Below, one piece after another: positions 33,933-42,849 of a stretch of 64,000 nt of DNA. The stretch covers positions 1 through 64,000 of the forward strand of contig CAMDCN010000013.1 of assembly GCA_945890485.1 (NCBI GenBank), written 5' to 3'. The position numbers and the translations under genes were made by a program. The notes under the pieces are model-generated. The model was not told the DNA's origin. It searched no databases and saw nothing but the letters and a program-made list of their open reading frames with translations. Source of the DNA: Candidatus Sulfopaludibacter sp. SbA3 (lineage in GTDB: Bacteria; Acidobacteriota; Terriglobia; Bryobacterales; Bryobacteraceae). Within the stretch, counting starts at the first letter, position 1. Each line of letters opens with the position of its first letter.

Positions 33933-35235
33933 GGCGGTAGAGCGTTTTGCGTTCGATGCCGAGGATCTTGGCCGCCTTCGATTTGTTGCCGTTGGCGGCG
34001 GCGAGGACCTTCTTGATCTGTTCGGCTTTCGCGTCTTCGAGGGTCTCGACTGGAGCGTCGCGGCCTTCGGCGTCGGCGATGGCTTCGCGGACGGCGGCTT
34101 CGTCGATACGGCCTTGGGGGGCGAGGATGACGAGGCGCTCCATCATGTGCTGGAGTTGGCGAACGTTGCCGGGCCAGGTGTAGGAGTCGAGGGCGCTGAG
34201 CCCGGACTTGGTAACGGCGGCTTCGCGGGCGTAGCGTTGGTTGTAGCGGTCCATGAACTTCTGGACGAGGAGTGGGATGTCGCCGGCGCGTTCGCGGAGG
34301 GCGGGGAGTTCGACTTTGACGACGTCGAGGCGGAACCAGAGGTCTTCGCGGAACTTGCCGTCTTCAACGAGTTGGCGGACGTTTTTGTTGGTGGCCGCGA
34401 CGACGCGGACGTCGATGGATTTGGCGCGGGACGCGCCGAGGGGGCGGATCTCTTTTTCCTGCAGGACGCGGAGGAGCTTGGCTTGGAAGTTGAGATCGAT
34501 GTCACCGATTTCGTCGAGGAATACGGTTCCAGTGTGGGCGGCTTCGAAAACGCCGACCCGGTCGCGATCAGCGCCGGTGAAGGAGCCCTTCATGGCGCCG
34601 AAGAGTTCGCTTTCGAGGAGGGAGGGCGGGATAGAGCCGCAGTCGACGGGGACGAAGGGTTTATCGGAGCGGCGGGAGTGGCGATGAATCATCCGGGCGA
34701 TGAGTTCCTTGCCGGTGCCGGTTTCGCCTTCAATGAGGACGGTTGCTTCGGTAGGGGCGACCTGGGCGAGGGTCTTATAGATTTCGACCATGCCGGCGGA
34801 GGAGCCGATCATGTCGGTTTCGGGGATGTCGTCGATGCGGGATTCTTTCTCGTCGGCTTCGAGGAGGGAGGCTTCGGCGCGGCGGATCTTTTCGATCATG
34901 TCGTCGAACTCGAAGGGCTTGGCGAGGTAGTCGAAGGCTCCGCCGCGGGTGGCGGCCATGACGGTCTCCATGGAGCCGCGGCCGGACATCAGTATGACGG
35001 CGCAGGAGGGGTTATTCTCGCGGGCGGCGCGGAGGACATCGAGGCCGGTGCGTTCGTCGAGATAGATGTCCGAGAGGACGATGGGGTAATGCTCCTGGGC
35101 GAGGCGCGTGAGGGCTTCGCGGGTGGACCCGACGGCGTCGACCGTAAAGCCTTCGAGCTCGAGGCAGGTGACGATGTTTGATCGGACCGAGGAGTCATCT
35201 TCCACGACTAGAAGACGGGACAATACGTTCTCCAT
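33910..35235 (-). CDS. Sigma-54-dependent response regulator (NtrC type)
   Basis: A 441-residue regulator starting at MENVLSRLLVVEDD. The receiver has acidic pocket Glu12-Asp13-Asp14, phospho-acceptor Asp56, Ser84 and Lys106. The AAA+ domain has Walker A GETGTGKE (170-177), a loop GSFTGA (217-222) where most activators have GAFTGA, and Walker B GTVFLDEIGD. The C-terminal Fis-type HTH is SKAAKILGIERKTLYRLIDRFGL. It activates sigma-54 promoters after phosphorylation; no histidine kinase lies next to it. The last 23 bases overlap the convergent hydrolase gene. Confidence 0.95.
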   Translation of the reverse strand: MENVLSRLLVVEDDSSVRSNIVTCLELEGFTVDAVGSTREALTRLAQEHYPIVLSDIYLDERTGLDVLRAARENNPSCAVILMSGRGSMETVMAATRGGAFDYLAKPFEFDDMIEKIRRAEASLLEADEKESRIDDIPETDMIGSSAGMVEIYKTLAQVAPTEATVLIEGETGTGKELIARMIHRHSRRSDKPFVPVDCGSIPPSLLESELFGAMKGSFTGADRDRVGVFEAAHTGTVFLDEIGDIDLNFQAKLLRVLQEKEIRPLGASRAKSIDVRVVAATNKNVRQLVEDGKFREDLWFRLDVVKVELPALRERAGDIPLLVQKFMDRYNQRYAREAAVTKSGLSALDSYTWPGNVRQLQHMMERLVILAPQGRIDEAAVREAIADAEGRDAPVETLEDAKAEQIKKVLAAANGNKSKAAKILGIERKTLYRLIDRFGL

Positions 35236-35283
35236 AATAAGCGCAGCGAACGGGGATGGGGCTTGAACTACTATGGTACGGCA

Positions 35284-35853
35284 ATGGAGCGTGCGATGCG
35301 GATGAGCTTGGATGAGTTTCTGGTGCAGGAGGAGCAGGCGGAGGCAACCCACGACTTCTGGCAGGGGCGGATTCGGGCTCGGACACCGGTATGCATCGCG
35401 GAGTCCATTATTGCGGCGAATCTGCTTAGCGAGTTGCGCCAAAGCGACCAGGATGTGCTCGGCGCGAACTTGCTGGTGGAGGTGACGCCGGGGGAATTAG
35501 TGGCCTATGCGGATGGCATTGCCCTGCTCGACGAGCCGCAGTTTACGGACTCGCGCGAGTTGGTACTGACGAATCCGGGAGTGCTCATGGAGGTGGTTTC
35601 AGCGGAGAGCAGCGAGTGGGACCGGGGGGAGAAGGCGCGTCATTATCGCGGCTGTCCGACGCTACGGCAATTTGTATTTGTGAACGCGGAGACGCCTGAG
35701 GTGGAAGTCTGGACGCGGAGCGCCGACAGCAATTGGACGATGCGGAGCTGGCAGGGGCTGGATGCTGTCTGCTCGCTGGAGAGTCTCAAAAGCCACGTGC
35801 CGTTGGCGGAGATCTATGATGGAGTGAGATTTACCGATACTCAGAGCGGCTGA
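35284..35853 (+). CDS. Uma2 family (DUF820) PD-(D/E)xK endonuclease-like protein
   Basis: A 189-residue protein; ATG at MERAMRMSLDEFL is preferred, though a TTG seven codons earlier is in frame. The fold signature is VAYADGIALLDEP (the Asp), PGVLMEVVSAESSEWDRGEKARHY (the E of the E-V-x-S core, then D-R-G-x-K) and LRQFVFVNAETPEVEVWTR. The family is widespread in cyanobacteria and Acidobacteria with unknown biological role; catalytic residues appear retained. It diverges from the sigma-54 regulator across 48 bases and overlaps by 23 bases the convergent EF-hand gene. Confidence 0.8.
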   Translation: MERAMRMSLDEFLVQEEQAEATHDFWQGRIRARTPVCIAESIIAANLLSELRQSDQDVLGANLLVEVTPGELVAYADGIALLDEPQFTDSRELVLTNPGVLMEVVSAESSEWDRGEKARHYRGCPTLRQFVFVNAETPEVEVWTRSADSNWTMRSWQGLDAVCSLESLKSHVPLAEIYDGVRFTDTQSG

Positions 35854-36112
35854 GGCGGCCGTCCTTGTTCGTGTCGAGTTTGTCGAAGTCGGCGCCTTGG
35901 GCGGAGTTCTTGTTGTAAAGGTACTCGGCGCGGGAGAGGGAGCCGTCGCCGTTGCGGTCGAGGCCGCCGAAGCCGAACGAGGATGTGGACTTGTTCGAGG
36001 TGGCCGGGGTGCCGACCTGCACCTTCGTCTTGGTCGTAACGAGCGGCTTTTTCTTCTTGTCGGCAGCGACCAGCGGCAGGCTGAGGATTGCGAAGAGAAC
36101 AAGGTAGCGCAT
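35831..36112 (-). CDS. Small secreted EF-hand protein
   Basis: The start at MRYLVLFAILSLPLVAAD gives a signal peptide and a 93-residue protein. A Lys-rich segment (DKKKKPL) and a Ser/Thr linker precede two EF-hand loops, DRNGDGSLSRAEY and DTNKDGRLSRSEY, with all calcium ligands in place. It probably binds calcium in the periplasm; its partner is unknown. A 30-base gap separates it from the divergent DUF1080 gene. Confidence 0.85.
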   Translation of the reverse strand: MRYLVLFAILSLPLVAADKKKKPLVTTKTKVQVGTPATSNKSTSSFGFGGLDRNGDGSLSRAEYLYNKNSAQGADFDKLDTNKDGRLSRSEYR

Positions 36113-36142
36113 AGAGGGTTCCGTTATTGTACACTTCGCTTC

Positions 36143-36748
36143 GTGACACGACGGCAGTGGATTGCTTGGGCGGGAATCGCGCACGGCGCGGACGGGTGGC
36201 AACCGCTGTTCGACGGCAAGTCGCTGGCTGGTTGGAAGGAGACGGCGTTTCCGCGGCACGGGGCGGTTACCGTAGCGGAAGGGCGGATCGTGCTGGGTGG
36301 TGGGGCTCCGTTGACGGGTGTTACTTTCGAGGGTTCGTTTCCGAAGACGAACTACGAGATTCGTTTTGAGGCGATGCGGGTTTCTGGCGGGGACTTCTTT
36401 GCGAGCTTGACGTTTCCGGTGGGGGCGGGCTTTGCGACCTTCGTGCTGGGCGGATGGGGCGGGGACATCATCGGCGTTTCGAGCATCGATGGATGGAACG
36501 CGTCGGAGAACGAAACTCGGAACTACTTCACGTTTGAGGACGGGAAGTGGTATGCGATCCGGGTGGCGGTGATGCCAGAACGGATTCAGTGTTGGATTGG
36601 GGCCGAGCGGGTGGTTAATGTCGGGATCGCGGGCCGGCAGATTACGATGCGGCCAGGCGACATTGAACTCTCCGCACCGCTCGGGATCGCGTCATACAAC
36701 ACGACCGGGGCGGTGCGGAGAATCGAGTACAAGACCGTTAGCCGTTGA
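36143..36748 (+). CDS. Exported DUF1080 protein (3-keto-disaccharide hydrolase-like)
   Basis: A 201-residue protein starting at a GTG (MTRRQWIAWAGIAHG), with a short Tat-like leader containing the twin Arg. DUF1080 marks are GWQPLFDGKSLAGWKE, then VAEGRIVLGG, NYEIRFEAMRVSGGDFFASL and GKWYAIRVAVMPERIQCWI, forming a concanavalin-like sandwich. Some members hydrolyse 3-keto-disaccharides made by Gfo/Idh-type oxidation. Its 3' end overlaps the convergent Gfo/Idh gene, which fits a shared pathway although they are on opposite strands. Confidence 0.8.
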   Translation: MTRRQWIAWAGIAHGADGWQPLFDGKSLAGWKETAFPRHGAVTVAEGRIVLGGGAPLTGVTFEGSFPKTNYEIRFEAMRVSGGDFFASLTFPVGAGFATFVLGGWGGDIIGVSSIDGWNASENETRNYFTFEDGKWYAIRVAVMPERIQCWIGAERVVNVGIAGRQITMRPGDIELSAPLGIASYNTTGAVRRIEYKTVSR

Positions 36749-38303
36749 GGGTCCAGTTGGGGCGGTAGGTGCGCTTCAGGTAGTCGTTGGCCTCGGGGAC
36801 GTTGGTAATGCGGCCCGTGGCGGGATCGTAGGTGAGCTTCTTGCCGACGCGATGGGCGACGAGGCCGAGCAGCATCTGCTCCATCATGGTGCCGGAGTAG
36901 TCGAAGTCGCAGTGGGTTTTGCTGCTGGTGCCGTGGGTCACGCTATTGGACTTGCCTTTGCAGGCGTCGAGCCACTCGCGTTGGAAGACGTCGATGGTGC
37001 GATTGGGCTGGCTGCCCGCGAGGATGCCAGGGATGGCCGGGTTCGGTAGGCCGAGCGCGGCCGGGACTTTGCCGTTGAGCATCTGGATTTCCGGGAAGCC
37101 GGAGGGGCCGGGCTGCTGGCTCGGCATGGCCGTGAAGCCGGGAGGCAGCGGAGCGGGCGCGCCGGAGGGACGGCGCGGAGGCACGTTCTGCGTGACCTGG
37201 CCGGTGCCGCCGATGAGGGGCAGGGGATCGGCGCGGCGCTTGTAATAAGTCAGGTCGCCGTCGTCGTTGTTGGGGAGGATGATGCGCGTGGTGAAGTCGG
37301 CGAAGATGCTGCCTTTGGTGCCTTCGAAGATGGCGCCGTTGGGGACCTTCGAGATATCGACGTAGCCGCGGGGGGCTTCCGGCTTCTGGCCGCCCTGATA
37401 CCAGAGGACTTCGATGGGGCCGCGCCAGGAGTTGGCGGGATGTTCGAAGGTGACTTTGAGTTTGACGGGGCAGATATCGGGGTTGTACTTGTCGGTGTTC
37501 TCCTGGTCGACTTCGATGCCTGTGGGAGCGCCGGCGTCGATTGCGTTCCAGAGGAGGTCCATGGTGTGGGCGCCCATGTCGCCCATCTGGCCGACGCCGA
37601 AATCGCGGTACATGTTCCAGAAGAGGCAGTTGAGACCGGCGGAGCCGCCGAAGTATTGGGGGCTATAGGGGTGGTAGGGCGATGGGCCGATCCACTGTTC
37701 GTAGTGGAGTTCGGGCGGGGGTTGGCCCTGGGCGGTGGGGTATCCGGGGCGGGGGAGTTGGCGGGCGTCCCAGCCGTGGACGCGTTTGAGGTCGCCGATG
37801 GCGCCGTCGAGGATGAGTTCGCGGAGGCGTTCGAAGTTGGGGTAGGCGTGGCGCTGGGTGCCGTGCTGGGTGGCGACTTTGGATTTGTTTTTGAGGTAGT
37901 TGGCGCGGACGGTGCGGACCTCTTCGACGGAGATGCCGAGGGGTTTTTCGCAGAAGACATGTTGGCCGCGGTTGATGGCCCAGTTGGCGATGAAGGCGTG
38001 GTGGTGGTCGGCGGTGCAGATGATGACGGCTTCGACGTCTTTCTGGTCGAGGCATTGGCGCCAGTCGGAGTAGGTTTTGGCTTTGGGGAAGATGGCGAGG
38101 GCTTCCTTGGTGCGGAGGTCGTTGACGTCGCAGAGGGCGACGACGTTTTCGTCGCGGAGGACGTTGTAGTGGGCGGTGCCACGGCCCCAGACGCCGATGA
38201 GGGCGACGTTGAGGCGGTTGGAGGGGGCGGTTTGGCCGCGGAGGAGGCCGGAGCGGAGGATGGTGAGGCCGGCGGCGGATTGCAGGAGTTGACGGCGTTG
38301 CAT
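36738..38303 (-). CDS. Exported Gfo/Idh/MocA oxidoreductase
   Basis: A 521-residue protein starting at MQRRQLLQSAAGLTILRSG, a Tat-like leader. The Rossmann fold is VALIGVWGRGTAHYNVL and VVALCDVNDLRTKEA; the family motif FCEKPLGISVEEV carries the Lys of the E-K-P motif. It is longer than the usual 350-450 residues because of insertions such as GFTAMPSQQPGPSG. This type oxidises sugars or polyols in the periplasm with a tightly bound NAD(P). It is monocistronic as far as can be seen. Confidence 0.88.
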   Translation of the reverse strand: MQRRQLLQSAAGLTILRSGLLRGQTAPSNRLNVALIGVWGRGTAHYNVLRDENVVALCDVNDLRTKEALAIFPKAKTYSDWRQCLDQKDVEAVIICTADHHHAFIANWAINRGQHVFCEKPLGISVEEVRTVRANYLKNKSKVATQHGTQRHAYPNFERLRELILDGAIGDLKRVHGWDARQLPRPGYPTAQGQPPPELHYEQWIGPSPYHPYSPQYFGGSAGLNCLFWNMYRDFGVGQMGDMGAHTMDLLWNAIDAGAPTGIEVDQENTDKYNPDICPVKLKVTFEHPANSWRGPIEVLWYQGGQKPEAPRGYVDISKVPNGAIFEGTKGSIFADFTTRIILPNNDDGDLTYYKRRADPLPLIGGTGQVTQNVPPRRPSGAPAPLPPGFTAMPSQQPGPSGFPEIQMLNGKVPAALGLPNPAIPGILAGSQPNRTIDVFQREWLDACKGKSNSVTHGTSSKTHCDFDYSGTMMEQMLLGLVAHRVGKKLTYDPATGRITNVPEANDYLKRTYRPNWTLNG

Positions 38304-38367
38304 GGCCGTGATTGTATCTGGTTGGCCGGGCGGTGGGAAGATGTGAGGATGTGATGCAGGAGATCCG

Positions 38368-39096
38368 ATGCTGTTTGTTTGTTGGAGATTTTCCGTCCTT
38401 GTGTTGGCCTTGTCGGGTGTGCTGCTCGCGCAGGAGAGGTCCGGCACCCGAACAGTAATAGACAAAGGTTTTGTTGACACTGTGCCGCCCGAGGTTAGAG
38501 CAGGGCGGTCGCAGGTGTTCTTGATGTTTTCGACGAGCGCGGATATTCTCCGAACCGACCCGCTTGTTCTTAGGATGCTGTCCTCGGCTAGCCCGAAGCC
38601 CATGGCAGAACTGCCATCCGGGGAGAGCGATACGATCTTGATTGGCAGGGTTGAGAAAGTGCACTCTCACTTGATGACGAAGCGGGGCGGGATCTATCGG
38701 GAGTTGTCGATCCTGGTGGAGCAGACGCTGTCCGAGAAAGTGCCTAGTTCGTTGAGCGCGCCTGATACGCCGCGAGGCGAAGTGCATATCGCGATGCTGC
38801 AACCCGGCGGCACCTTAGACCTAAGTGACGGAACGCAGTTCGTCCACGAGGTCCCAGGATACGGTCGTGACCTGGAGGTGGGGGGACGATACGTGCTTTT
38901 CTTGCGAAACCGGATCTCTTGCAAGTGCTACGTCCTGACGAAGGCGTGGGAGCTACGCGATGGTACCGCGCATCCCATGTCACCGGATGATACGGCGGCG
39001 GCATCGATCAATCGCTCTGTCTACGCCGGCATGAAGGAGGATCTTTTCGTGGAACGAGTGCGACAGGAGCGTGCGCAACTCGAACCTATTCGTTGA
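38368..39096 (+). CDS. Secreted protein of unknown function
   Basis: A 242-residue protein with a signal peptide (MLFVCWRFSVLVLALSGVLLAQ) and GGAG six bases before the ATG. The mature part is beta-rich: ESDTILIGRVEKVHSH, GIYRELSILVEQTLS, GYGRDLEVGGRYVLFLRNR and a C-K-C (ISCKCYVLTKAWEL). The strand pattern, with a G-R-V-E at the start, resembles proteins with an OB-like or NTR-like fold, but I cannot name a family. It overlaps by 11 bases the convergent transporter gene. Confidence 0.6.
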   Translation: MLFVCWRFSVLVLALSGVLLAQERSGTRTVIDKGFVDTVPPEVRAGRSQVFLMFSTSADILRTDPLVLRMLSSASPKPMAELPSGESDTILIGRVEKVHSHLMTKRGGIYRELSILVEQTLSEKVPSSLSAPDTPRGEVHIAMLQPGGTLDLSDGTQFVHEVPGYGRDLEVGGRYVLFLRNRISCKCYVLTKAWELRDGTAHPMSPDDTAAASINRSVYAGMKEDLFVERVRQERAQLEPIR

Positions 39097-40285
39097 CGGG
39101 ACTCACAGTGCGGCGGGGGTTGACGAACAGCCAGAGAACGGCGGCCGCTAGGGTGGTGGCGGCGGAGAGGTAGAGGACGGCGTTCCAGTCGTGGAAGCGG
39201 TCGAGGACGAGGCCCATGATGGCAGGGGAGGCGAAGCCGGCGGCGTTCGAGGCCGCGTTCATCAGGCCGGAAACCGCTCCTCCCGACGTCTCGCCGATGT
39301 CGGTCGCCGAGGACCAGGCCGCTCCTAAATAAAGATCGACGCCGCCCGCGGCGCTCGCCATCAGCAGCGCTCCCAAGGCCGGGGCCGGGTGCCAAATGCC
39401 GACTGTAAACAGCGCCGCACCCGTAAATAACGAAACGAAGCCAATTAGTGTCCTGGCGCGGCGGTCGCCGAGACGGCGGGAGAGGAGGTCGGTGAGGAAG
39501 CCGCCGATCCAGGTGGCGGCCACTCCGAATAGCAGCGGGAGGCCGGCGTAGTAGGAAGCTTCGGTGATGGACATGCCGCGCTGCTCGCGGAGATAGGTCG
39601 GAAACCAGGTGATGTAAAACTGCCAGAGAAACGTGGATCCGAAGGCCGTTCCGAGCAGGCACCAGAGGCGGCGGGAGCGGAGGAGGACCGCCCACGGGAT
39701 GGGTTCGTTTTTGGTTTGGATGGCGGCTGGTGGCGGGTTGCGATAGAACGCATACCACGCGACCGCCCACAGAATGCCGAACGCGCCGAAGACGAGGAAC
39801 GGCGCCTGCCAGCCGTAGCGAAGGACAAGAAAGCCAGCCAGGGGCGGGGCGAGCGCGCCACCGAGTCGGCCGCCTCCGAGGAAGGCTCCGAAGGCGGTGG
39901 CGCGTTCGTTGATCGGAATCCAGCGGGAGAACGCGGAGGCGACCGCTGGGGAGAAGGCGGCTTCGAGCGCGCCGAAAACGAAGCGGATGACGAGGAGGGA
40001 GGCGTAGCTCCAGGCGGCTGCGGTGAGGGCGGTGAAAAGCGACCAGCCGGCAATGGCGAAGGCGACGAGGCCGCGGGAGCCGTAGCGGTCCGCGAGGACT
40101 CCCCACGGGGTTTGGCCAAGGAAATAAGAAAGGCTGAAGATGCTGAAGACCAGGCCCATCTCGGTTTGGGAGAGGCCGAAGGACTTACGCAGTTCGGGGC
40201 CGGCGATGGCGATGCAGACACGGTCGGTGTAGCAGACCATGTTGATCACTAGCGCGAGGAGGACGAGCCGGTGGCGGTATGCCAT
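39086..40285 (-). CDS. MFS transporter, anion:cation symporter (hexuronate/glucarate-like) type
   Basis: A 399-residue membrane protein with about 12 hydrophobic helices. The first helix LALVINMVCYTDRVCIAIAGP has the Y-x-D-R of the ACS family; GVLADRYGSRG is the loop 2-3 motif, and SRWIPINERATAFGAFLGGGRLGGALAP is the ACS-type conserved block. ACS members carry organic anions such as hexuronates, glucarate or phthalate with H+ or Na+. It follows an M81 peptidase gene by five bases. Proximity to lactonase and CE15-like genes makes a uronate substrate attractive, but this is inference. Confidence 0.85.
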   Translation of the reverse strand: MAYRHRLVLLALVINMVCYTDRVCIAIAGPELRKSFGLSQTEMGLVFSIFSLSYFLGQTPWGVLADRYGSRGLVAFAIAGWSLFTALTAAAWSYASLLVIRFVFGALEAAFSPAVASAFSRWIPINERATAFGAFLGGGRLGGALAPPLAGFLVLRYGWQAPFLVFGAFGILWAVAWYAFYRNPPPAAIQTKNEPIPWAVLLRSRRLWCLLGTAFGSTFLWQFYITWFPTYLREQRGMSITEASYYAGLPLLFGVAATWIGGFLTDLLSRRLGDRRARTLIGFVSLFTGAALFTVGIWHPAPALGALLMASAAGGVDLYLGAAWSSATDIGETSGGAVSGLMNAASNAAGFASPAIMGLVLDRFHDWNAVLYLSAATTLAAAVLWLFVNPRRTVSPVNE

Positions 40286-40290
40286 AGGGC

Positions 40291-41754
40291 TTAGAAGCCC
40301 TCGGTGTCGAGAGGGTAGAGGGGGCGGGGAACCCGCTTGAACGGCATCTGGCGGAGGTTCGCGGAGGAGACGCCGGGGGTGTCGACGACGAAGATGGCTT
40401 TGGCGATCGGCTCGTAGGCGGCGCGGAAACCGTTGGGCGATTTGACGACGACGATTTGGCAGTAGATGGGTTCGATGCCCTGGCTGCGGAAGAGTTCGGG
40501 GTCGACGGTCATGGCGGAGCGTTCGGCGACGAGGATGTGGACGTGCCCGGAGACGAGGACGGCGGCGCGGCCCAGGGAGGTGGTGATTCCGGTGTTGTAG
40601 CCGCGGGCGCGGGCGGTCCAGGAGCCGTCGGAGAGGAGCTTGACGTAGGCTTCGACGGGGACGGGCTTCGAGTTCTTCTTGTCGAAGCAGCCGCCGATGC
40701 GGCGGGAAATTGTCGCTCCCACGCCGGCTTCGAAGGCGGCGGCGACGGTGGCGGGGTCGACGAGGAAGATGGCGGCGGGGCCGGTGAGCTGGGCCTTGAG
40801 CAGGTGCTTGAGGACGCCCGTCGAGTCGCCGGGGGAGCCGGAGCCGGTGGAGTCGGAAGACTCGGCGAGCACGGTGGGGCCAACGGGGAGGGCGAGGGCG
40901 GCGGCGATGGCTTCGGGAACCGGGATTAGCTTCGTTTCGAATTCGGCTTTGCGCTTCCAGAGTTGCTTCGCGAGCTTGTCGGCTTGAGCTTGGGCGGACT
41001 TGGGCTTGTTGTTGGTGACGGCGACGACGGCGCAGCCCATTTCGGCGATGTCGAGCCAGGGTTGGACGGGGAAGATCGAGATAGCTTCGGCTTGGCCGGA
41101 GGCTTCAAGGGCCTGGGCGGCGGTGATGAGCTCGTGCATCGGGCCGCGGTAGGTTTGCGAGTTTTCGGCTTGGATGATGAGGGGGAGCTTGTGATAGGCC
41201 ATCGCGGGGCGGACTTCCCCAGCGAGGGTGCGGAGGAGGAGGCGGGCGGCTTTCTGGCCGGTTTCGAACATGTCGATATGAGGGTAGGTGTGGTAGCCGA
41301 CGATGGCGTTGGCGAGGGCGACCATACGCTGGGTGATATTGGCGTGGAGGTCGAGGGTAAGAATGATGGGCTTATCGGGGCCGAGGATTTGGCGGGCGAT
41401 TTCGAGGAAACGGCCTTCGACGTCGTCTTCGCCCTGGGCGGTTTGGGCGCCGTGCATGGCAAGGAGCAGGGCGTCGGGGTTGGCGGCTTTGAGGTGTTGC
41501 GCGAACTCATTCAAGAGGCGGGCGAAATCGGCGCGGCGGAGGCGGTTGGCGGTAATGGCCCAGGCGGCGCAGATGGGTTCGATGGTGGCTTCGGTCGTGT
41601 CGAGAATGTCGAGGAAGCCGCCCATTTCGGTGAGCTTGCCGCGGTGGCGTTCGAAGACGGCGGGGCCGAAGACGGGCGTGAAGTCGTCGTAAGTGGTTGC
41701 GACGGGGGAGAAGTTGTTGCTTTCCTGGAGGCAGGAGGCGATGGCGATTTTCAT
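40291..41754 (-). CDS. M81 family metallopeptidase (MlrC-like)
   Basis: A 487-residue protein starting at MKIAIASCLQESNNFSPV, the conserved N-terminus with E-S-N-x-F. Metal-ligand regions are ILTLDLHANIT (Asp-x-His), AIVGYHTYPHIDMFETG and a C-terminal VSSANLRQMPFKRV block; the loop STGSGSPGDSTGVL is also typical. M81 enzymes include microcystinase C, but in most genomes the substrate is a small peptide or N-acyl compound. It is first in an operon with the ACS transporter, so the transporter may import its substrate. Confidence 0.9.
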   Translation of the reverse strand: MKIAIASCLQESNNFSPVATTYDDFTPVFGPAVFERHRGKLTEMGGFLDILDTTEATIEPICAAWAITANRLRRADFARLLNEFAQHLKAANPDALLLAMHGAQTAQGEDDVEGRFLEIARQILGPDKPIILTLDLHANITQRMVALANAIVGYHTYPHIDMFETGQKAARLLLRTLAGEVRPAMAYHKLPLIIQAENSQTYRGPMHELITAAQALEASGQAEAISIFPVQPWLDIAEMGCAVVAVTNNKPKSAQAQADKLAKQLWKRKAEFETKLIPVPEAIAAALALPVGPTVLAESSDSTGSGSPGDSTGVLKHLLKAQLTGPAAIFLVDPATVAAAFEAGVGATISRRIGGCFDKKNSKPVPVEAYVKLLSDGSWTARARGYNTGITTSLGRAAVLVSGHVHILVAERSAMTVDPELFRSQGIEPIYCQIVVVKSPNGFRAAYEPIAKAIFVVDTPGVSSANLRQMPFKRVPRPLYPLDTEGF

Positions 41755-41784
41755 GGGCTGGAGATGTTGCGCTAGGCTATCAGA

Positions 41785-42849
41785 ATGCTACAACTGAGGC
41801 ACAGACTGGGGGCGGCTTTGTGTGTCTGCGCCCTGGCTTGGGCTTCTCCGGCGGCGGTGGGAGAAGGCGCGACGAACGAACCGGACGATGTGGCGCTGCT
41901 GCAGGCGATGTTGCTGGCGGTGAGAGGACCGGCGGGGCGGCCGTATGTTCAGTTCCGGATTGATGGGGAATTGGGAGCGGGAACAAAGGCGGCGTTGGCT
42001 TCGTTTCAGCGCGACCGAAAGATTGTAGAGAACCCGTTGAAGCCGGAAGGGCCAACGTGGACGGCGCTGCGGGCGGCGTTGCCGGAGCAATACGCGGGAA
42101 TGCGGGTGCTGCCGGGATCGAAGATCGTTTACTTCGAAGCCTCCGTCGCGGACGCGGCCAAGTCGATTTATCAGATTGAGAGCTACGCGGAGTTTGAACC
42201 TTCGTTTCAGCGGCAGATTGTAGCGATGGTGCAGCGCATGTTTGAGCAGCACCGGATCGTATTGTGGATTACGTATACGGGCTGGCGGCGTGGGTTCAGC
42301 GACCAGACGGGTTTCTCACGGCGAAATTCGTTGGCGGGTCCGGGGGAGAGCACCCACCATTACGGGCGGGCGTGCGATCTGGGATTCCGGAACTTCCGAT
42401 GGATGGATGCTACGGGGGCGATCCGGGAGGATACGGATTGGCTGGACAAGATGAACCGGGCGCTGGGGCCGGCGAGTTGGAAGCTTTGGAAGGCGCGGGA
42501 TACGATCGCGTTTTCGTTGGGACTTTATAAGATCGCCTGGGAAGGGGTGCACTTGCAGGCGCTCGAAGACGAGCGGATCAGCAACGCGCGCTCTCTGGTG
42601 AAGTTGCTGGAGAAGACCGGGACGATGAAATGGGAGACCAAGCACGTTAATCGGAGGGCGCACTACTGGACCGACTTGGGCCGGGGCGGGACGATGTTTC
42701 CGGTGGGGACGGCACATGACATTTGGGCGGGCAAAGCTCCGGTGCCTCCGGCGGCGGGCGATGTAACGGCGATCCGGAAGGCGCTGCGCGAAGAGTTCGA
42801 GAAAGCGGAACAGAACTGGCGGCTGTGGGAGCCGGTGGAAACCAATTAG
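41785..42849 (+). CDS. Secreted peptidoglycan-binding M15-like peptidase
   Basis: A 354-residue protein with a signal peptide (ALCVCALAWASPAA). Residues 35-95 look like a peptidoglycan-binding domain (IDGELGAGTKAALASFQRDRKI). Residues 150-260 have the M15/VanY zinc site: GESTHHYGRACDLGF (Ser189, His191, Gly194, Asp198) and a third ligand in AWEGVHLQ (His256). It probably is a D-Ala-D-Ala carboxypeptidase or endolysin-like wall enzyme. It diverges from the M81 gene across 30 bases, and its stop overlaps that of the convergent CHASE2 kinase. Confidence 0.78.
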   Translation: MLQLRHRLGAALCVCALAWASPAAVGEGATNEPDDVALLQAMLLAVRGPAGRPYVQFRIDGELGAGTKAALASFQRDRKIVENPLKPEGPTWTALRAALPEQYAGMRVLPGSKIVYFEASVADAAKSIYQIESYAEFEPSFQRQIVAMVQRMFEQHRIVLWITYTGWRRGFSDQTGFSRRNSLAGPGESTHHYGRACDLGFRNFRWMDATGAIREDTDWLDKMNRALGPASWKLWKARDTIAFSLGLYKIAWEGVHLQALEDERISNARSLVKLLEKTGTMKWETKHVNRRAHYWTDLGRGGTMFPVGTAHDIWAGKAPVPPAAGDVTAIRKALREEFEKAEQNWRLWEPVETN

